From Labia minor (lineage: Eukaryota; Arthropoda; Insecta; Dermaptera; Spongiphoridae), in assembly GCA_963082975.1 (NCBI GenBank), contig OY720345.1, positions 77,221,034-77,285,033 of the forward strand: 64,000 nt of DNA, given 5' to 3'. Below, piece by piece: positions 32,201-43,791 of the stretch. The notes below the pieces were generated by a model that was not told the origin of the DNA, did no database searches, and saw only the letters and a list, made by a program, of their open reading frames with translations. Made by a program: the position numbers and the translations under genes. Each line of letters begins with the position of its first letter. Positions within the stretch are counted from its first letter, which is position 1.

Positions 32201-35200
32201 TTATTAGTACCTTATATTTCCCAAGGATTTCATTCGAATTTTTCTCCAATCTTCATCAAATTGCAATTGTAATTCTTTCTTTTTTTCCTAAAAATACAAT
32301 TTTTTTCACACAATTATTAAAGAACGATTTATTAATATTTTCATTTTTTATTAATTATATTTAATCATAAAGAAATTATCCTTAAAATATTTTTAGCTTC
32401 ACTACTTTCATTAAATAATGTAATAATCATTTTATTGTTTTATTTAATCTGTATATATAATATAATAACTTACGGGATCTACACAATTTTTAATTTCCTC
32501 AAGCTTTTTATCTTTATCAATTTCTGCTTCTTTATTTTTTTCAAATTCTTCTTGACATCTATTGATTAAAATTTTTCGAAAATTACCCGTTTCAACTTTT
32601 TCACCAGGTTTTGTATTGGAAGAATTAGGGACCGCCATGTTTTGAAGAACTTTACACATTGTAGCGTAAGCAACTGAAAATGATGGCTCATCGACGGCCT
32701 AGAAGTAAACAATTAAATTTGAAATAAAAAGAAAAAGAAAATAATAATTTATTAAAAAAATTGGATTAATTTAATACACACCTTATCGAAAACTAAATCG
32801 ATTACACCTTTCAATCTTTGTGAATTATCAATCGGTAATTCTTTAACTTGATTTACCAAAGTATCGAACTTTTGAGGTGTTAATTTATTCAAAACACCTC
32901 TAACTCTTTTATATAAATCGTCTGTTTTTTGAATTTCATTATCTACATTAGGTATGGAAGTTCCTTTAAATCTTCCAGGTTTCCAAGCATTATCTGATTC
33001 ATGAAGCTTAACATCTTCTTTGAGTGATATTGAAAATTGAATTAAATTTTGTTTTCCTCCTTTGTTAGGCTTGCCTTGTTGACTATTTCGTTTTGATAAG
33101 GTTTGCTATAGAATATAAAAAAAAATATTTGTAAATTCATTTATATTTATTTTTATTAGTTGAGAAATTTTAAATTTTAAAATTTGATATTTACAGGCCG
33201 TAATTTAATTTAATAATTATTCTTTTAAAATAACAAGTAATAAATAGAAAATAATTTACCCTGGTACTATTCATAACAACATCTAAATCTGGAAGATTAT
33301 CAGGTTTCTTCTTTGATTCAGGATCATTCATTAACTCCAAAAGGAATTCTCGGCCATATTTCTTTTTACCAAGAGGATTAACCGGGCTCCATTGATCTAA
33401 ATGTCAAAAATCAATTATTTAGAAATACAAAATATAAAAATCTAATTATATATATATATATTGCAAATTTTGGCCAGGAATAAAAATTTACCTTGTGAAT
33501 ATTTAAGATTACTTCGAGGAGTTGGCTCAGTTTTGTTTACAACAGGAACTGAAGGTTCAGTTTTTGTTTCGGTTAAGTGATTAGTAGTTTCTGTAGTTTC
33601 TGTATTTATATCATTTTTATTATCTAATTTCTCTTTTTCATCATTTTCAGATGATTCATTAGCTTTAAGAAACATGTTTGGAACAACGGCTAGTTTCTGC
33701 TCAAAATTATTATTTTGAATTGTAGGTGATTCAGGTCTTGAAGAAGAATTCGAAATACTATTGGATATATTGGAATTTTTATCTTCAATTTGTGAAGGTA
33801 TATTGTTAGAAGTTTTAACTTGTAAATATTTTTCATCTTCTATAGATGAAAGATCTTTCATTATAGTTGGGGCCTGGTTGGCAGATACAGGAGGAGATGG
33901 CTCTCCAGAAACAAGTTGATCAATTGTTGGAGTAGCACTATCCGACAATTCAGGCTCAACACTTTTGGAGGTTGTATTGAAAACGGAAGTGTTTGTACTT
34001 CCAACTTGACTTCCTCTTTTGGATTTTTTCTCGTTTGAACCTGAAAATCAAATAAAAAAAAACAAATTTAGAAAATGTTTATTTATATTAAAAATTAATT
34101 CAAAAATTCTGCAATAATATTCAATATATATAAGTGCAAAAAACTAAAATAGTTTTCAAAAATGCAATTTCTGCCAAGACAATTGCAAATTTTCTGAATA
34201 ATATCAAAATGTAAAATAGAAAAATTTTTCTATTTTTCAAAAAACTTTGATTAAATTTGATAATAAAAGAAAGTCTTCTAGAATTGAAACTTTAAAAAGT
34301 TGGTTAATACATTATTTCAACAACTCTAGTTTCGTCATTTTAATAATTAAAAATATAAAACTATCTATTTCACTTATACATAAATAAATGGTACTTACTT
34401 TCATCATCGCTAGAATTAGAATTTACATTAGCCTGAGAATGAGTAGTTTCAGCAGGTTGAACATTTGATAAATCAGGTAACGGTGAAAATTCTACAGGTA
34501 AAGCATTATTTTCAGCTTTAGTGGTGGTGAAACCACTAGTAGGAATCGAATCTTTAGATGGAGAAGGTTTCACCAATCTGAAACCATCAATATTATATTA
34601 AAAAAAAATATATTTTTCTAATTTACTTAATTTATTTTCAATATAATTTGTTTTTTAAAAAAGTCCCATTTTTAATGAAGACAATCTAAATTATATTTAT
34701 TAAATATCCATAGTAAACGCATTTAACCAGTATCATTTTTGTAATATTTTATTTTTTTCTATGTTCTCTATAATAAAACTAATTTATGTGAATTTTAAAT
34801 TCCTACTCTTATCAAATTTGTTTTTTTCACTTAAAATTTATAATATATAATAACTTTTATGGAATGGAATCATGATTACTATAATTAAATGTATGAATTA
34901 AATGGAATCAAATATATATCAAATGGGAAAATATTAGAAGAAAAATAATTGAATTAAAATATATTAGCATAAAAGACAAATTACTTGTTAAAAGAATGAA
35001 ATATTTATAATTATAATAAAAGCGGATCATGAAATTAATATAATGAAATGAAAAAATGGAAAATTACAAGACTAGTTTCGAGAATTAAAATATTAAGATA
35101 GCAATTAAAGAAATTCTTGTTTATCAGTTTTAGATGTAAACTTTAAATGTTTTTGTGATAAAAAGTGATTTTATTTCCATTAATTTTATATATAAATTAA

Positions 35201-36570
35201 TTATTTCTATTTTTATTAACTAGATCGAATATTTTATTTACGTTAAATATGGAACAACCTAAAAAAACTTATTATTGAAAATGATTTACCCGTCAAGATA
35301 TCCCGCAGGAACAAAACGGCAAGATTCGTTAGATGCAATATTTGATAAGGGGATTTCCCTCGGAATTGGACCAGTATTACAAGACAAAGTCTCGTTTGAC
35401 GGAGCATTGCTCCCCGGAGCCGCACTAGGACGCTCCCGATCTTTCGACTTGGAAGTTTTCTCAGAGCGTTTCTAGAAAAAAAAAATCAGTTTTAATAATA
35501 ATCATAAAATTTGCTTAAGAATTTATTTTAAGAATCTCAATTTCGAGAATTTAAGGCTCGTGAATGAATGAACTATATAATGAATCTTTATAATATATTA
35601 AATCTTTGAACCTAATACCTGAAATATACCTAATAAATGAAAATTATTCATCGTTTTTCGATAATTGTGTTTAAAAATTGATGAATAAGAGAAAAATGTG
35701 TCTCTCTATGTTAATGTTAAAATAATAAAAATTTGAAGTGAAAATTATATACCCCCATATTTCTAATTTATTATGTTTATGTCAGGCGTGAAAATTAGTA
35801 AAAAATTTCAATTAATTTACCTTACAGAAGCAAAAACATTTGAGACAACCCATATTTAATAAATATCCCCTGATAAGATTACCAGGGTACTGCCTATTAT
35901 TTCAAATTTATTATTGAAGAAAAAAAAATGGATTGTTAACTGGTAAACATAAACAAACTCGCTATATCTAAATTCTTCAAACTCCTTAACATGAATAAAT
36001 ACGCAATCACTAAAATTAATGCGTAACAAGAAAGCAGAAAAACTCAAAATGCGTCCCAATTACAAAGGACTAAATTTCCATAAACCTTTCTTTAATCAAA
36101 ATAGTCTAGTGGTTCATTTAAAATCAATTCTAATTAGAGTATATAAATTATTTATCTTGGAGGAAAAATATATAACTTATCTATTAGTATGATTGTTAGG
36201 AAAAATTACAATTTAGAATATTCATAAATTTTTTTCTTTTTAAGAATCAATTTTTATCTATCACTTGGATTATTAATTAATAACTATTTATTTAGAGAAT
36301 AAAAATACCTTAGCTGTATGTTTATTTTGATTAGCAGAAGGCTGTATATTTTTAGTTAAAAGTCAACGGGAGGAGATTGCTCCTTTTCATCTTTTATTTT
36401 TCCTTTGTCTTGAGAAAGATTGTTTGAGCTTTGATTAATCGTTGGCCTAACATTTTTAATATTACTTGCTTTAATTTGTGAGCTATCTGACGTATTCATT
36501 TTTTTAACACACATGAACTGCTGGTGCATTGGTATTTGCAGATACAACAGGGGGCTGTAAGTTCTACAGT
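29233..36570 (-). CDS. eIF4G: Eukaryotic translation initiation factor 4 gamma, copy B (3' complete)
   Basis: Exons in transcript order: 36570-36309 (frame breaks near its end), 35471-35290, 34577-34399, 34040-33492, 33396-33260 (eIF4E site [10 protein letters not shown]), 33105-32782, 32698-32474, 32287-32211, 32000-31835, 31760-31499 (MIF4G), 31333-31260 ([12 protein letters not shown]), 31060-30823, 30733-30429, 30234-30062, 29989-29910, 29712-29594 (MA3: [31 protein letters not shown]), 29334-29233 with stop. All phases from 35471 on agree: 1063 codons plus stop. The product ends about ten residues past MA3 ([12 protein letters not shown]), so no W2/HEAT-3 domain follows, unlike Drosophila or human eIF4G. 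The Gln-rich 5' exons of copy A are absent: beyond 36640 lies a Ty3/gypsy element. The alternative ATG exon at 35853 would give a 1074-residue frame. Confidence 0.93.
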
Positions 36571-36640
36571 CTGAAAAAATCAAGAAAATATTGTGATTTA
36601 TTATAAAAAAAATCAAGAATGTAAAATTTTATAATTTCAT
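30641..36640. repeat. 6-kb direct duplication, copy B (partner 1-6000)
   Basis: See copy A. The right breakpoint is exact at 36640, where the sequence changes to the 5'-truncated Ty3/gypsy element. The left limit cannot be defined because copy A starts at the window edge. Confidence 0.95.
35821..35853 (-). CDS. Possible alternative first exon of eIF4G (copy B)
   Basis: Same [11 protein letters not shown] exon as at 5181-5213, phase 0 into 35471-35290. In this copy it is the only visible start that gives an uninterrupted frame to the stop at 29233. Expression unproven. Confidence 0.35.
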
Positions 36641-36779
36641 AAAATAATTATAAGAAAAAAATTATATAAAATATTCTAATTATATATAATTCTTATTTAA
36701 CCATTTTCAAAATTTTATTAAGAAAAATTACTTTATCTGGTTTCTTCCACAACGTTGAACCACTATTGGAATTTTCATT

Positions 36780-37229
36780 CAAATTTATTTTAGATGGACA
36801 AAATTTTATTGTGATGAAGATAATAATTTTTGCATAAATGACATATATTTAGAAGAATATATAGAGTCAATAAGAAATAAAAAGAAAAATGAGGAAGATA
36901 TTTTATTAAAAAAAATAGAAGAATTAGAAATACAATTGAAAGAAAAAACCCAAATGAATGTAAGTGATATAGAAAAAAAATTTTTAGTGGAAAAATTTGA
37001 GGGAAGTCAAGAAGCTAAAAATTGGATAGACCGAAATGAAAAGAAAAAAGAAAATAAAAATAAAATATACACTAGAGTAAATAAAGCAAATAGTGAAAAT
37101 CAAGGAGAAGAAAAAAAACCTTGTAATAGTTGTGAGAAATTGGGTTTCAAGAACAGATACCACCCAATACAGTTATGTTGGAACAAGGATATATCGAAAA
37201 GAAAAAAGGAGAATTATTTGAATGAATGA
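36780..37229 (+). pseudogene. gag C-terminal remnant with extended zinc knuckle
   Basis: From about 36794 the frame is open and charged; the ATG at 36936 is internal. KFEGSQEAKNWIDRNEK is a capsid-like helix; CNSCEKLGFKNRYHPIQLC is a CCHC-like knuckle with C-x2-C-x9-H-x4-C spacing instead of the common C-x2-C-x4-H-x4-C. Stops at 37229, before pol. Confidence 0.65.
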
Positions 37230-37269
37230 AAAAAATAGTGATGAAGAAATTGAAAATAAAAATTTAAAC

Positions 37270-38348
37270 TAAGTGGCCCGGAAAAACCCACGAAGCTTAA
37301 GAAATTCTGGCTAGCGCAAGATGAAAATTTAAGAATTCATCAGAAAGTTGAACCTAAAAATAAAGAAGTAAACATTGTTATTAATAAAGAAAAAAAAGAT
37401 AATATAAAGAAAAATGAAAGGATAGAAGGTTATATAGATGAGAAAGGAGAAAAGGAAATAAGAAAACTGATTGAAAATTATAATGAATGCTTTGCTAAGG
37501 ACAGATATGACGTAGGTTCGGTGAAAGTAGATGAAGCACGAATAAAATTAAAAGAGGATAGGTATGTCTCAAAGAGACCATATATCTGCTCTATACCTGA
37601 CAGAAGAGAGATAGAGTCTCAAATAAAAAAATTACTAGAACATGGATTAATAGAGGAATCATGTTCACCATTTGCTTCTCCCGTCACAATGGCTTTTAAA
37701 AAAGAAGAGGGTGGAAGAACAAGATTATGTTGTGATTATAGGGAGCTTAATAAATTGGTGGTTCCCGAAACACACCCGTTCCCAAGAATAGAGGATCTGA
37801 TTATAAATGTCAGTGGATGTAAATGGTTCACTACATTGGACATCAATTCGGCTTTTTGGTCAATACCAATAAGAAAAAAGGACCAGAAAAAAACAGCATT
37901 TATAACTCAGAAGGGCCATTGGCAATGGAAGGTACTCCCGTTTGGATATAAAAATTCACCAGCGATCTTCCAGAGAATTTTGTCGAATATGATTAGAAAG
38001 CATAAATTAGAAAAATTTTCGGTCAATTATATAGATGATATTTTGATATATACTAAAACATTGCAAGAACATATTGGTCATATAAAAATGTTCTTTGAAG
38101 CAGTAAAAGAAGAAGGGCTTAAACTTAAATTAAATAAATGTTATTTTGCAAAGAATTTTGTTAAATACTTAGGTCATATGATAGAAAGTGGAAAAGTCTA
38201 CCCAATTAAAGACAATTTAATAGCTATTGAAAATTTTGAAAGACCAAAAACAAAAAAAATGGTTCGGCAAATAATAGGTAAAATAAATTTTTACAAAAAA
38301 TTTATAGATCACTGTTCGGAAAGATTAGCTCCATTACACAATCTATAA
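37270..38348 (+). CDS. Ty3/gypsy reverse transcriptase
   Basis: Open from about 37270; the first ATG of the long frame is 37521. Shows FASPVTMAFKKEEGG (fingers), RLCCDYRELNKLVVPETHPF, FTTLDINSAFWSIPI (first catalytic Asp), VLPFGYKNSPAIFQ and YIDDILIYT (catalytic YxDD), then the connection HMIESGKVYPIKDNL. The frame stops at HNL just where RNase H should follow; the next frame picks up after a one-base shift in an A-run. No protease DTG/DSG motif was found upstream. Confidence 0.9.
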
Positions 38349-39921
38349 AAAAAGACGCGAAATTTAAATGGAGTGAAGAATGCGAGAAGTGCTTTGAGGA
38401 GATAAAAGAGTATTTATGTTCTACACCTATTTTATCAATTTATAATGAAGATAAAGAAATTGTGATAGAAGTAGATGCGAGTAGAGTAGGAGTGGGAGCA
38501 GTGCTTAAACAACCTCAAGATAATAACGTTCTACATCCAATAGCCTATTTTTCTAAAAAGTTAACACCAAGCCAGAAAAAAAAGGAAATTATGTATTTAG
38601 AATGCCTTGCAATTAAGGAGGCAATTCTTTTTTGGCAACACTATTTAATAGGGAAAGAGTTTATTATAACATCGGACCATAAACCTCTAGAAAATTTGAG
38701 AAGTAAAGCAAGAACGGATGAAGCATTAGGGGATCTGATGCTATACTTATCGCAATATAATTTTAAAGTTATATATAAAAAAGGGAAAGAAAATGTTGAA
38801 GCGGATTCTCTTTCTAGAATCCCGGTCTTGGAGACATTTGAAAATAATGAAGACAGTTTAGAAACGATAAATATAGTTAAGCTTGAAGATATTATAAGAG
38901 ACCAAAAATCAATCGATCTAGAAATAAAAAAAAATTCACAAAATATTTTAAAAGATAAGGGTATTTATTTTAAAATTTTAAGGAATAATAAAAGAATATA
39001 TATTTCGAATGAACTGGGATTACAGTTAATACATAAAATTCATGTAGATTATGGACATATAGGCAGACACCAAATAGCAAAAAAAATAAGAGCCTTTTAT
39101 TATTTATTTATACCATTTGAAATAATGTCGGTAGATACAATTGGAGGGTTTGGAGGTAATGGTTCAGTAAAGAAATACATGCATGTTCTACTGGATCATT
39201 TTTCAAGGTATGCATGGATCTCAACTTCTAAAAGACAATTAGCAGAGGAGTTTATTAAGTTGATAGAACCAATTGCAAAGAGAGAAAAAATAAAAATGAT
39301 AATAGTTGACCAATACAGTGCATTAAATTCAAAAATATTTAAAGAATATATAGCGAAGATGAAAATCAAATTAATTTTTACTTCCGTGGATCAACCACAA
39401 TCGAATGGTTTAAACGAGAGACTGAACCAAACTCTTGTAAACCGAATAAGATGCAAAATCAATAGTAATAAAAAAAAATATTATGGACAAAAGTAGCAGA
39501 AATATGCGTTAAAGATTATAACAAAATAATACACAGTGTCACAAAGTTTTCTCCAGAATATCTATTATATGGGAGAAATTCTGAAATTGCTCCAGCTGAA
39601 TTAAGAGAAATAGATTATGATTTAGAAGGAGATAGAAAAAAAGCATTAAAAAATTCTGAAGAAAATTTTGATAAAAATAAAAAAAGAATAGACAAGAATA
39701 GAAGAGATCTTACATTCAAAGAGGGAGATAAAGTTTATATTTCAAATGGAAATAAACTAAACAGGAATAAATTAGACGAGGTCAGAAGTGGACCTTTTAT
39801 GATAAAAAGAAAAATTTCAAATTCAATGTATGAAGTAGATGACGGGAGAAATAGAAGGAAAGATGCAGATAGTCCACGCGAACAAATTAATTCCATACTC
39901 AATTTTGCCCTAGAAAATTGA
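38349..39921 (+). pseudogene. Ty3/gypsy RNase H and integrase
   Basis: RNase H: EVDASRVGVGAVL, then YLECLAIKEAILFW, TSDHKPLENL, EADSLSRIP. Integrase: only the first half of the zinc region remains (HVDYGHIGRHQI); the CxxC half is deleted between AFYYLF and IPFEIMSVD. The core has D (SVDTIGGFGG), D (IIVDQYSALNS) and E (NGLNERLNQT). After a shift in the A-run near 39475 a C-terminal part (SPEYLLYGRN, FKEGDKVYISNG) runs to TGA 39919-39921. The missing zinc half predicts a non-functional integrase. Confidence 0.85.
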
Positions 39922-39939
39922 GTCGATAGGGAGGGTATA

Positions 39940-40157
39940 TGTAAATTATAATGCTTATAATTTAGCGGCACATCAGGGTTTGTCAGTCTACAAGGTTGGT
40001 AGCCCAGACTTACTAGTTTACTTGTTTATATTTGTGATGCATATAGAATACGAATCAACTTTTGTTATAAATAAATTGTGTCTATCTGGAATAAAGGACA
40101 TTTATTCAATTCTTTTATTTAAGCAATCGTTTAAAGTCTGATTATTTAAAAACCACT

Positions 40158-40161
<4 letters not shown>
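39940..40161 (+). repeat. 3' LTR of the Ty3/gypsy element
   Basis: Starts TGTAAATTAT right after the polypurine tract and ends CCACTTACA before a (TA)n run. AATAAA-like signals at 40071 and 40090. No partner LTR in the window to confirm the ends. Confidence 0.7.
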
Positions 40162-40188
<27 letters not shown>

Positions 40189-40191
<3 letters not shown>

Positions 40192-41169
40192 AAAGGTTTT
40201 TGTAGGGTTTTTAGGGGGAAAGGGGAAGGGGATAGAATCAATTAAAAAAATTAATATAACTAATTTTTTTATTTAATTAATATTTAATTTAATTTAAATT
40301 AAATTTATAAGTTTAGAATTAATTAGAAGAAAATTAATTTTGATTTTAATAAATTAATAAATACATTAATTAATTTTATATATTCAAATCAATTAGTAAT
40401 TATGATTTAAATTACTAATGAGGTTTTAAAAGATAATGAAGGTAGGAGAAGTGGGGGGAAAAATATGACGTCCTTCTAATTCGACAAGGGTTGTGAATAA
40501 AGGAGGTAATTTCAATTTGTGGTCCAGATAAAGATGTAGCACTCAGATAACAGTGATTCCAGCGTGAAATAGAGAAAGAGTTGTACAATGGAAGAGAGTG
40601 ATTAGATTATTAGATGTGAACTTTTAATAAATTTTATTATAAGTAAAATAATAACGTTAGAAAATTTTCTTGTAACAATCTTTGTTATTTTAAGCAATAA
40701 ATCATATTAATTAGTTTTACAAATGGTAATAGAAATAATATCAATTAGTAACAAGAACTTAAATTATAATAAAACCAAAGGAATGAAATAAAGTCTTATC
40801 CGTGTCGTGGTGTGGAAATGGCGGCTGACATATGATGTCGTGATGATTTCCAAGAGGTCCAGATGAGTAGATTTTGCGAGGATCGAAAGAACCAGGTTGT
40901 CTTGTGTCTTCACGGGTTGAGATCAATTCCAATATTTAAATATTTTGTTTGGAAACGAATGAGAGTTAAAAAGCATTTAGCAACGTAAAAATTTTATAAA
41001 AGCTGATTGAGCAAAATAGAACACGTCTATTCTCTCTGATGTCTCGATCAAGAATCCTCTTTACAACAATCTCTATAAACAAATTCAACACTCGGATAAA
41101 TTCACTCACACTATCACATAAACACACACAGACAGGGAGTTCTTCCGTCTCTTTCTAATTTTATTTACA
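40189..41169. mobile_element. Possible solo LTR
   Basis: A mixed-composition block bounded by TGTAAA and TTTACA, with G-rich sequence near the left end (GGGGGAAAGGGGAAGGGG). No target duplication is visible because the left flank is a (TA)n run. Alternative: unrelated repeat. Confidence 0.3.
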
Positions 41170-41435
41170 AAGTTCTATTTTAATTAAATAATTTATTTTA
41201 TAAATTAACTAATTATATCTCTAAGTGAGATCAAATTTCAAATTCTTAAAACTATTAAATTATATAATATTAAAATACATAAAAAGACAGGGATAGAGAT
41301 ATTGGCATTAATAAAAACTTAAATATAAAATAAAGAAATTATTAAAATTAATGACTGAATTGAAAATATCAGTACAATATATATATATATATTTAATTTT
41401 ATAAAATGTTCTCAGAAAATATTATTATCATAATA

Positions 41436-42840
41436 CAGGGTTATGCATTATAATAAATAAAATTATTCAATGATATATATAAATGAAATCAAAATAAATA
41501 CAAATAATTTTTATCTGTTGCAAAAAATCATTGAAATTTGAACACTAATAAATTAAATTAATCTAAATTTATTAATTAATTATTGTAATTATTTTGTTTT
41601 CATCTTTTTTTTGACCCAAATGACTTTAAATTATAACGACTCTGAAGTCGAAATATTTCTACCTGAAGAAGAATCTTCTGTAGACTCCGAACCCATAAAT
41701 AACTCAAGAAAATAAGTTTACCTGTGGCCAGGTCCGAACCGACCGACGGTTTGAAGTAAATTAATTTCCAGCTATAGAAACAATTTCAAATAATTTTAAT
41801 ATATATCTATTAATGTAATAAAAAACAGATATGAATAGAACATAAATATTTTTTATTTTATTTTATTTATAATATATAGCTGAAGTAGCCGGCGTTGCCC
41901 GGCGTTACCCGAGGTGTTGACGTCATGAAGTGCCGGGTGACGTCAAATAATTTTAAATTAAGAAAAACATAATGAAGATGATTTTTGCCGAGGATAAAAC
42001 CAATACATTCGTGGTGATATGTAAAAAAATCTCCTCATGTGAAATTTGGTGTGAAAATAACCCTTCCCTTCCTATCGTCGATCGCTAATACTACCACTTC
42101 CGGTTTCCGGATTTGCACCAAAAGTTGATCAATTCATCCCACTGATGCATTAAGCAAATATACCAAATTTCATCAAAATCCGTTGAGCCGTTCAGGCTGT
42201 ACACATCTATACGGACAGACGGACGGACGGACGGACAGACATCATGCTAAAAATACTTTTTTCTGTTAAGAAAATGCATGATTCGTGGAGATATGTAAAA
42301 ATCTCCACATGTGAAATTTGGTGTGAAAACAATACCTCCCTTACTATCGTCGGTCGGTAAAAACGAAACATGGTTATCTCAGAAATAATTAAAGGTGTAA
42401 GACGAGTATTTGAAAGAAATGCTCCAGTCAACGAAATACCTGAAAATCTTGACCTCTCAATTTCGGCCGTTTATAAATTAATAAAACAAAATAGGGAGGA
42501 AATAGTTTTTACTAAAAAAGGAAGAAAAGAGACACCAAATGGAGGATATCAATATCTCTTTAGAGATTCTTCATGAAGAATTGGTTTCTGAAGGAATTTT
42601 GAAGAGCCGAAATACCATCTCAAGGACCCTTAAAACCATTAAATATACTAGGAAGAAGCTCGTTAGAATTCAAATGAAACGAAACAACCAAAGAACAGTT
42701 GAAAGTAGACAACTGTATGCAAGAGGTATAGAATAACTTAATGACTCAAATTTGGTTTTTAAATAAAATTTTGTTTATATTTATTTTGAATTTATTTATA
42801 TACTAATGAATAATGTCATTTATATTAATGCAAAACCCTG
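41436..42840 (+). mobile_element. Tc1/mariner-like element copy 2, split by a Helentron-like element
   Basis: Same TIRs and TA flanks as 7083-7855. Inside the A-run of the transposase frame, a family A element (41713-42360) is inserted. The remaining transposase frame (42370-42736) has a 16-base-scale deletion at the NGG codons that shifts frame, and the same early stop as copy 1. Flanking DNA also matches copy 1 on both sides (41390-41433; 42843-42868 and 43665-43791), so the Tc1 element sits inside a larger repeated unit. Confidence 0.85.
41713..42360 (-). mobile_element. Helentron-like element family A, copy A2 (nested)
   Basis: Complete copy with the ACCGACCGACG ends and 3' hairpin. The empty site is preserved at 7355-7370, which shows that insertion fell in an A-run with at most about two duplicated bases. 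Paired TGACGTCA sites near 41922 and 41938 are kept. Confidence 0.85.
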
Positions 42841-42868
42841 TAATGAAAAAAAATCAAATAATTAATTT

Positions 42869-43655
42869 TGTAAGGGGGGGAGGCCCACAGTGGATGCCAA
42901 CAGGCCCCTTACAAGGAGGAGGGAAGAAGGGGGAGAGAAGGGAGGGAAAATGTGATAGAAGAGAGAAGAGGGGAAATGGGAGAGGGAAAAATGGATCTTA
43001 TGTGGAGAGGGAAAAAAGGAGTTTAAGGTCTCCACAGGTAAACAGGTGGATATCTTCTTGAAGGGGGAAAATATTACCCGCAGCTGCAGAGAACAAACTA
43101 CCTTTCCTCCAATGGTCCAGCAGAGATGAGATTACTTGGGCGCCATGCTATACTCAGAGGTAAAGCAGATGTAGAGAGACTGGTCAATAAGGATGTAGTT
43201 TAAGTTAAATTGAAAAACGGTTGTTTAAAAGAAAATGTATAATTATAAGTTATAAGAAATATTATATTACTTCTCCACCATGGGAGTCACAAAAAGATCC
43301 ATCCAACATGGAGGATCATCAAAACACGTCTTTATGTAAAGAACGTGGAGACAAGATAACACGTCTTTACACAAAGAACGCTGGAATCAAACTATAATAT
43401 AATTTCTCCACCATGGGAGTCACAAAAGATCCATCCAGCATGGAGGATCATCAAAACACGTCTTTATACAAAGAACGTGGAGACAAGATAACACGTCTTT
43501 ACATAAAGAACGCTGTAATCATACTGACTATATAATGCCAAGTCACCAACAGCGCCGAGGGTCGTCGAAATCCCCTAGACGTTGCCATTCAGTCATGCAA
43601 CAGCGCCTGGGGTGACTTTGTCATATTTATATATAATAAATATACATCCGTTACA
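42869..43655. mobile_element. Solo LTR, 787 bp
   Basis: Starts TGTAAGGGGGG, ends CCGTTACA, flanked by ATTT on both sides (42865-42868, 43656-43659). The unoccupied site is at 7880-7890. Contains two tandem about 130-bp units (43268-43400 and 43401-43525; TTTCTCCACCATGGGAGTC, AACACGTCTTTA) and a TATATAA near 43530. No internal retrotransposon sequence, so recombination between LTRs is the simple explanation. Confidence 0.75.
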
Positions 43656-43667
43656 ATTTTAAAAAAA

Positions 43668-43791
43668 AATATCCAAAGGACTTTGCATTGTCGATCCGAC
43701 ATACTTGCCCCCACCCCCTCTCTCTTCATCTCAGTATATCTACCAAGAAAATTAATATAATATTGTCTTCTATTATAACATATACAATATA
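43668..43791 (+). mobile_element. SINE tail, head missing
   Basis: Matches 8008-8114 (ACTTTGCATTGTCGATCC onward). The tRNA-like head is absent here. A Tigger element interrupts it at a TA on the right. Confidence 0.6.

Larger units (their letters stand above)
36641..40161 (+). mobile_element. 5'-truncated Ty3/gypsy retrotransposon
   Basis: Gag remnant, protease-less pol start, reverse transcriptase, RNase H, integrase, polypurine tract (GGGAGGGTA, 39930-39937) and a 3' LTR (39940-40161, TG...CA). No 5' LTR is present: the element starts directly at the eIF4G duplication breakpoint. Coding parts are A-rich and shifted at A-runs near 38347 and 39475. Confidence 0.9.
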
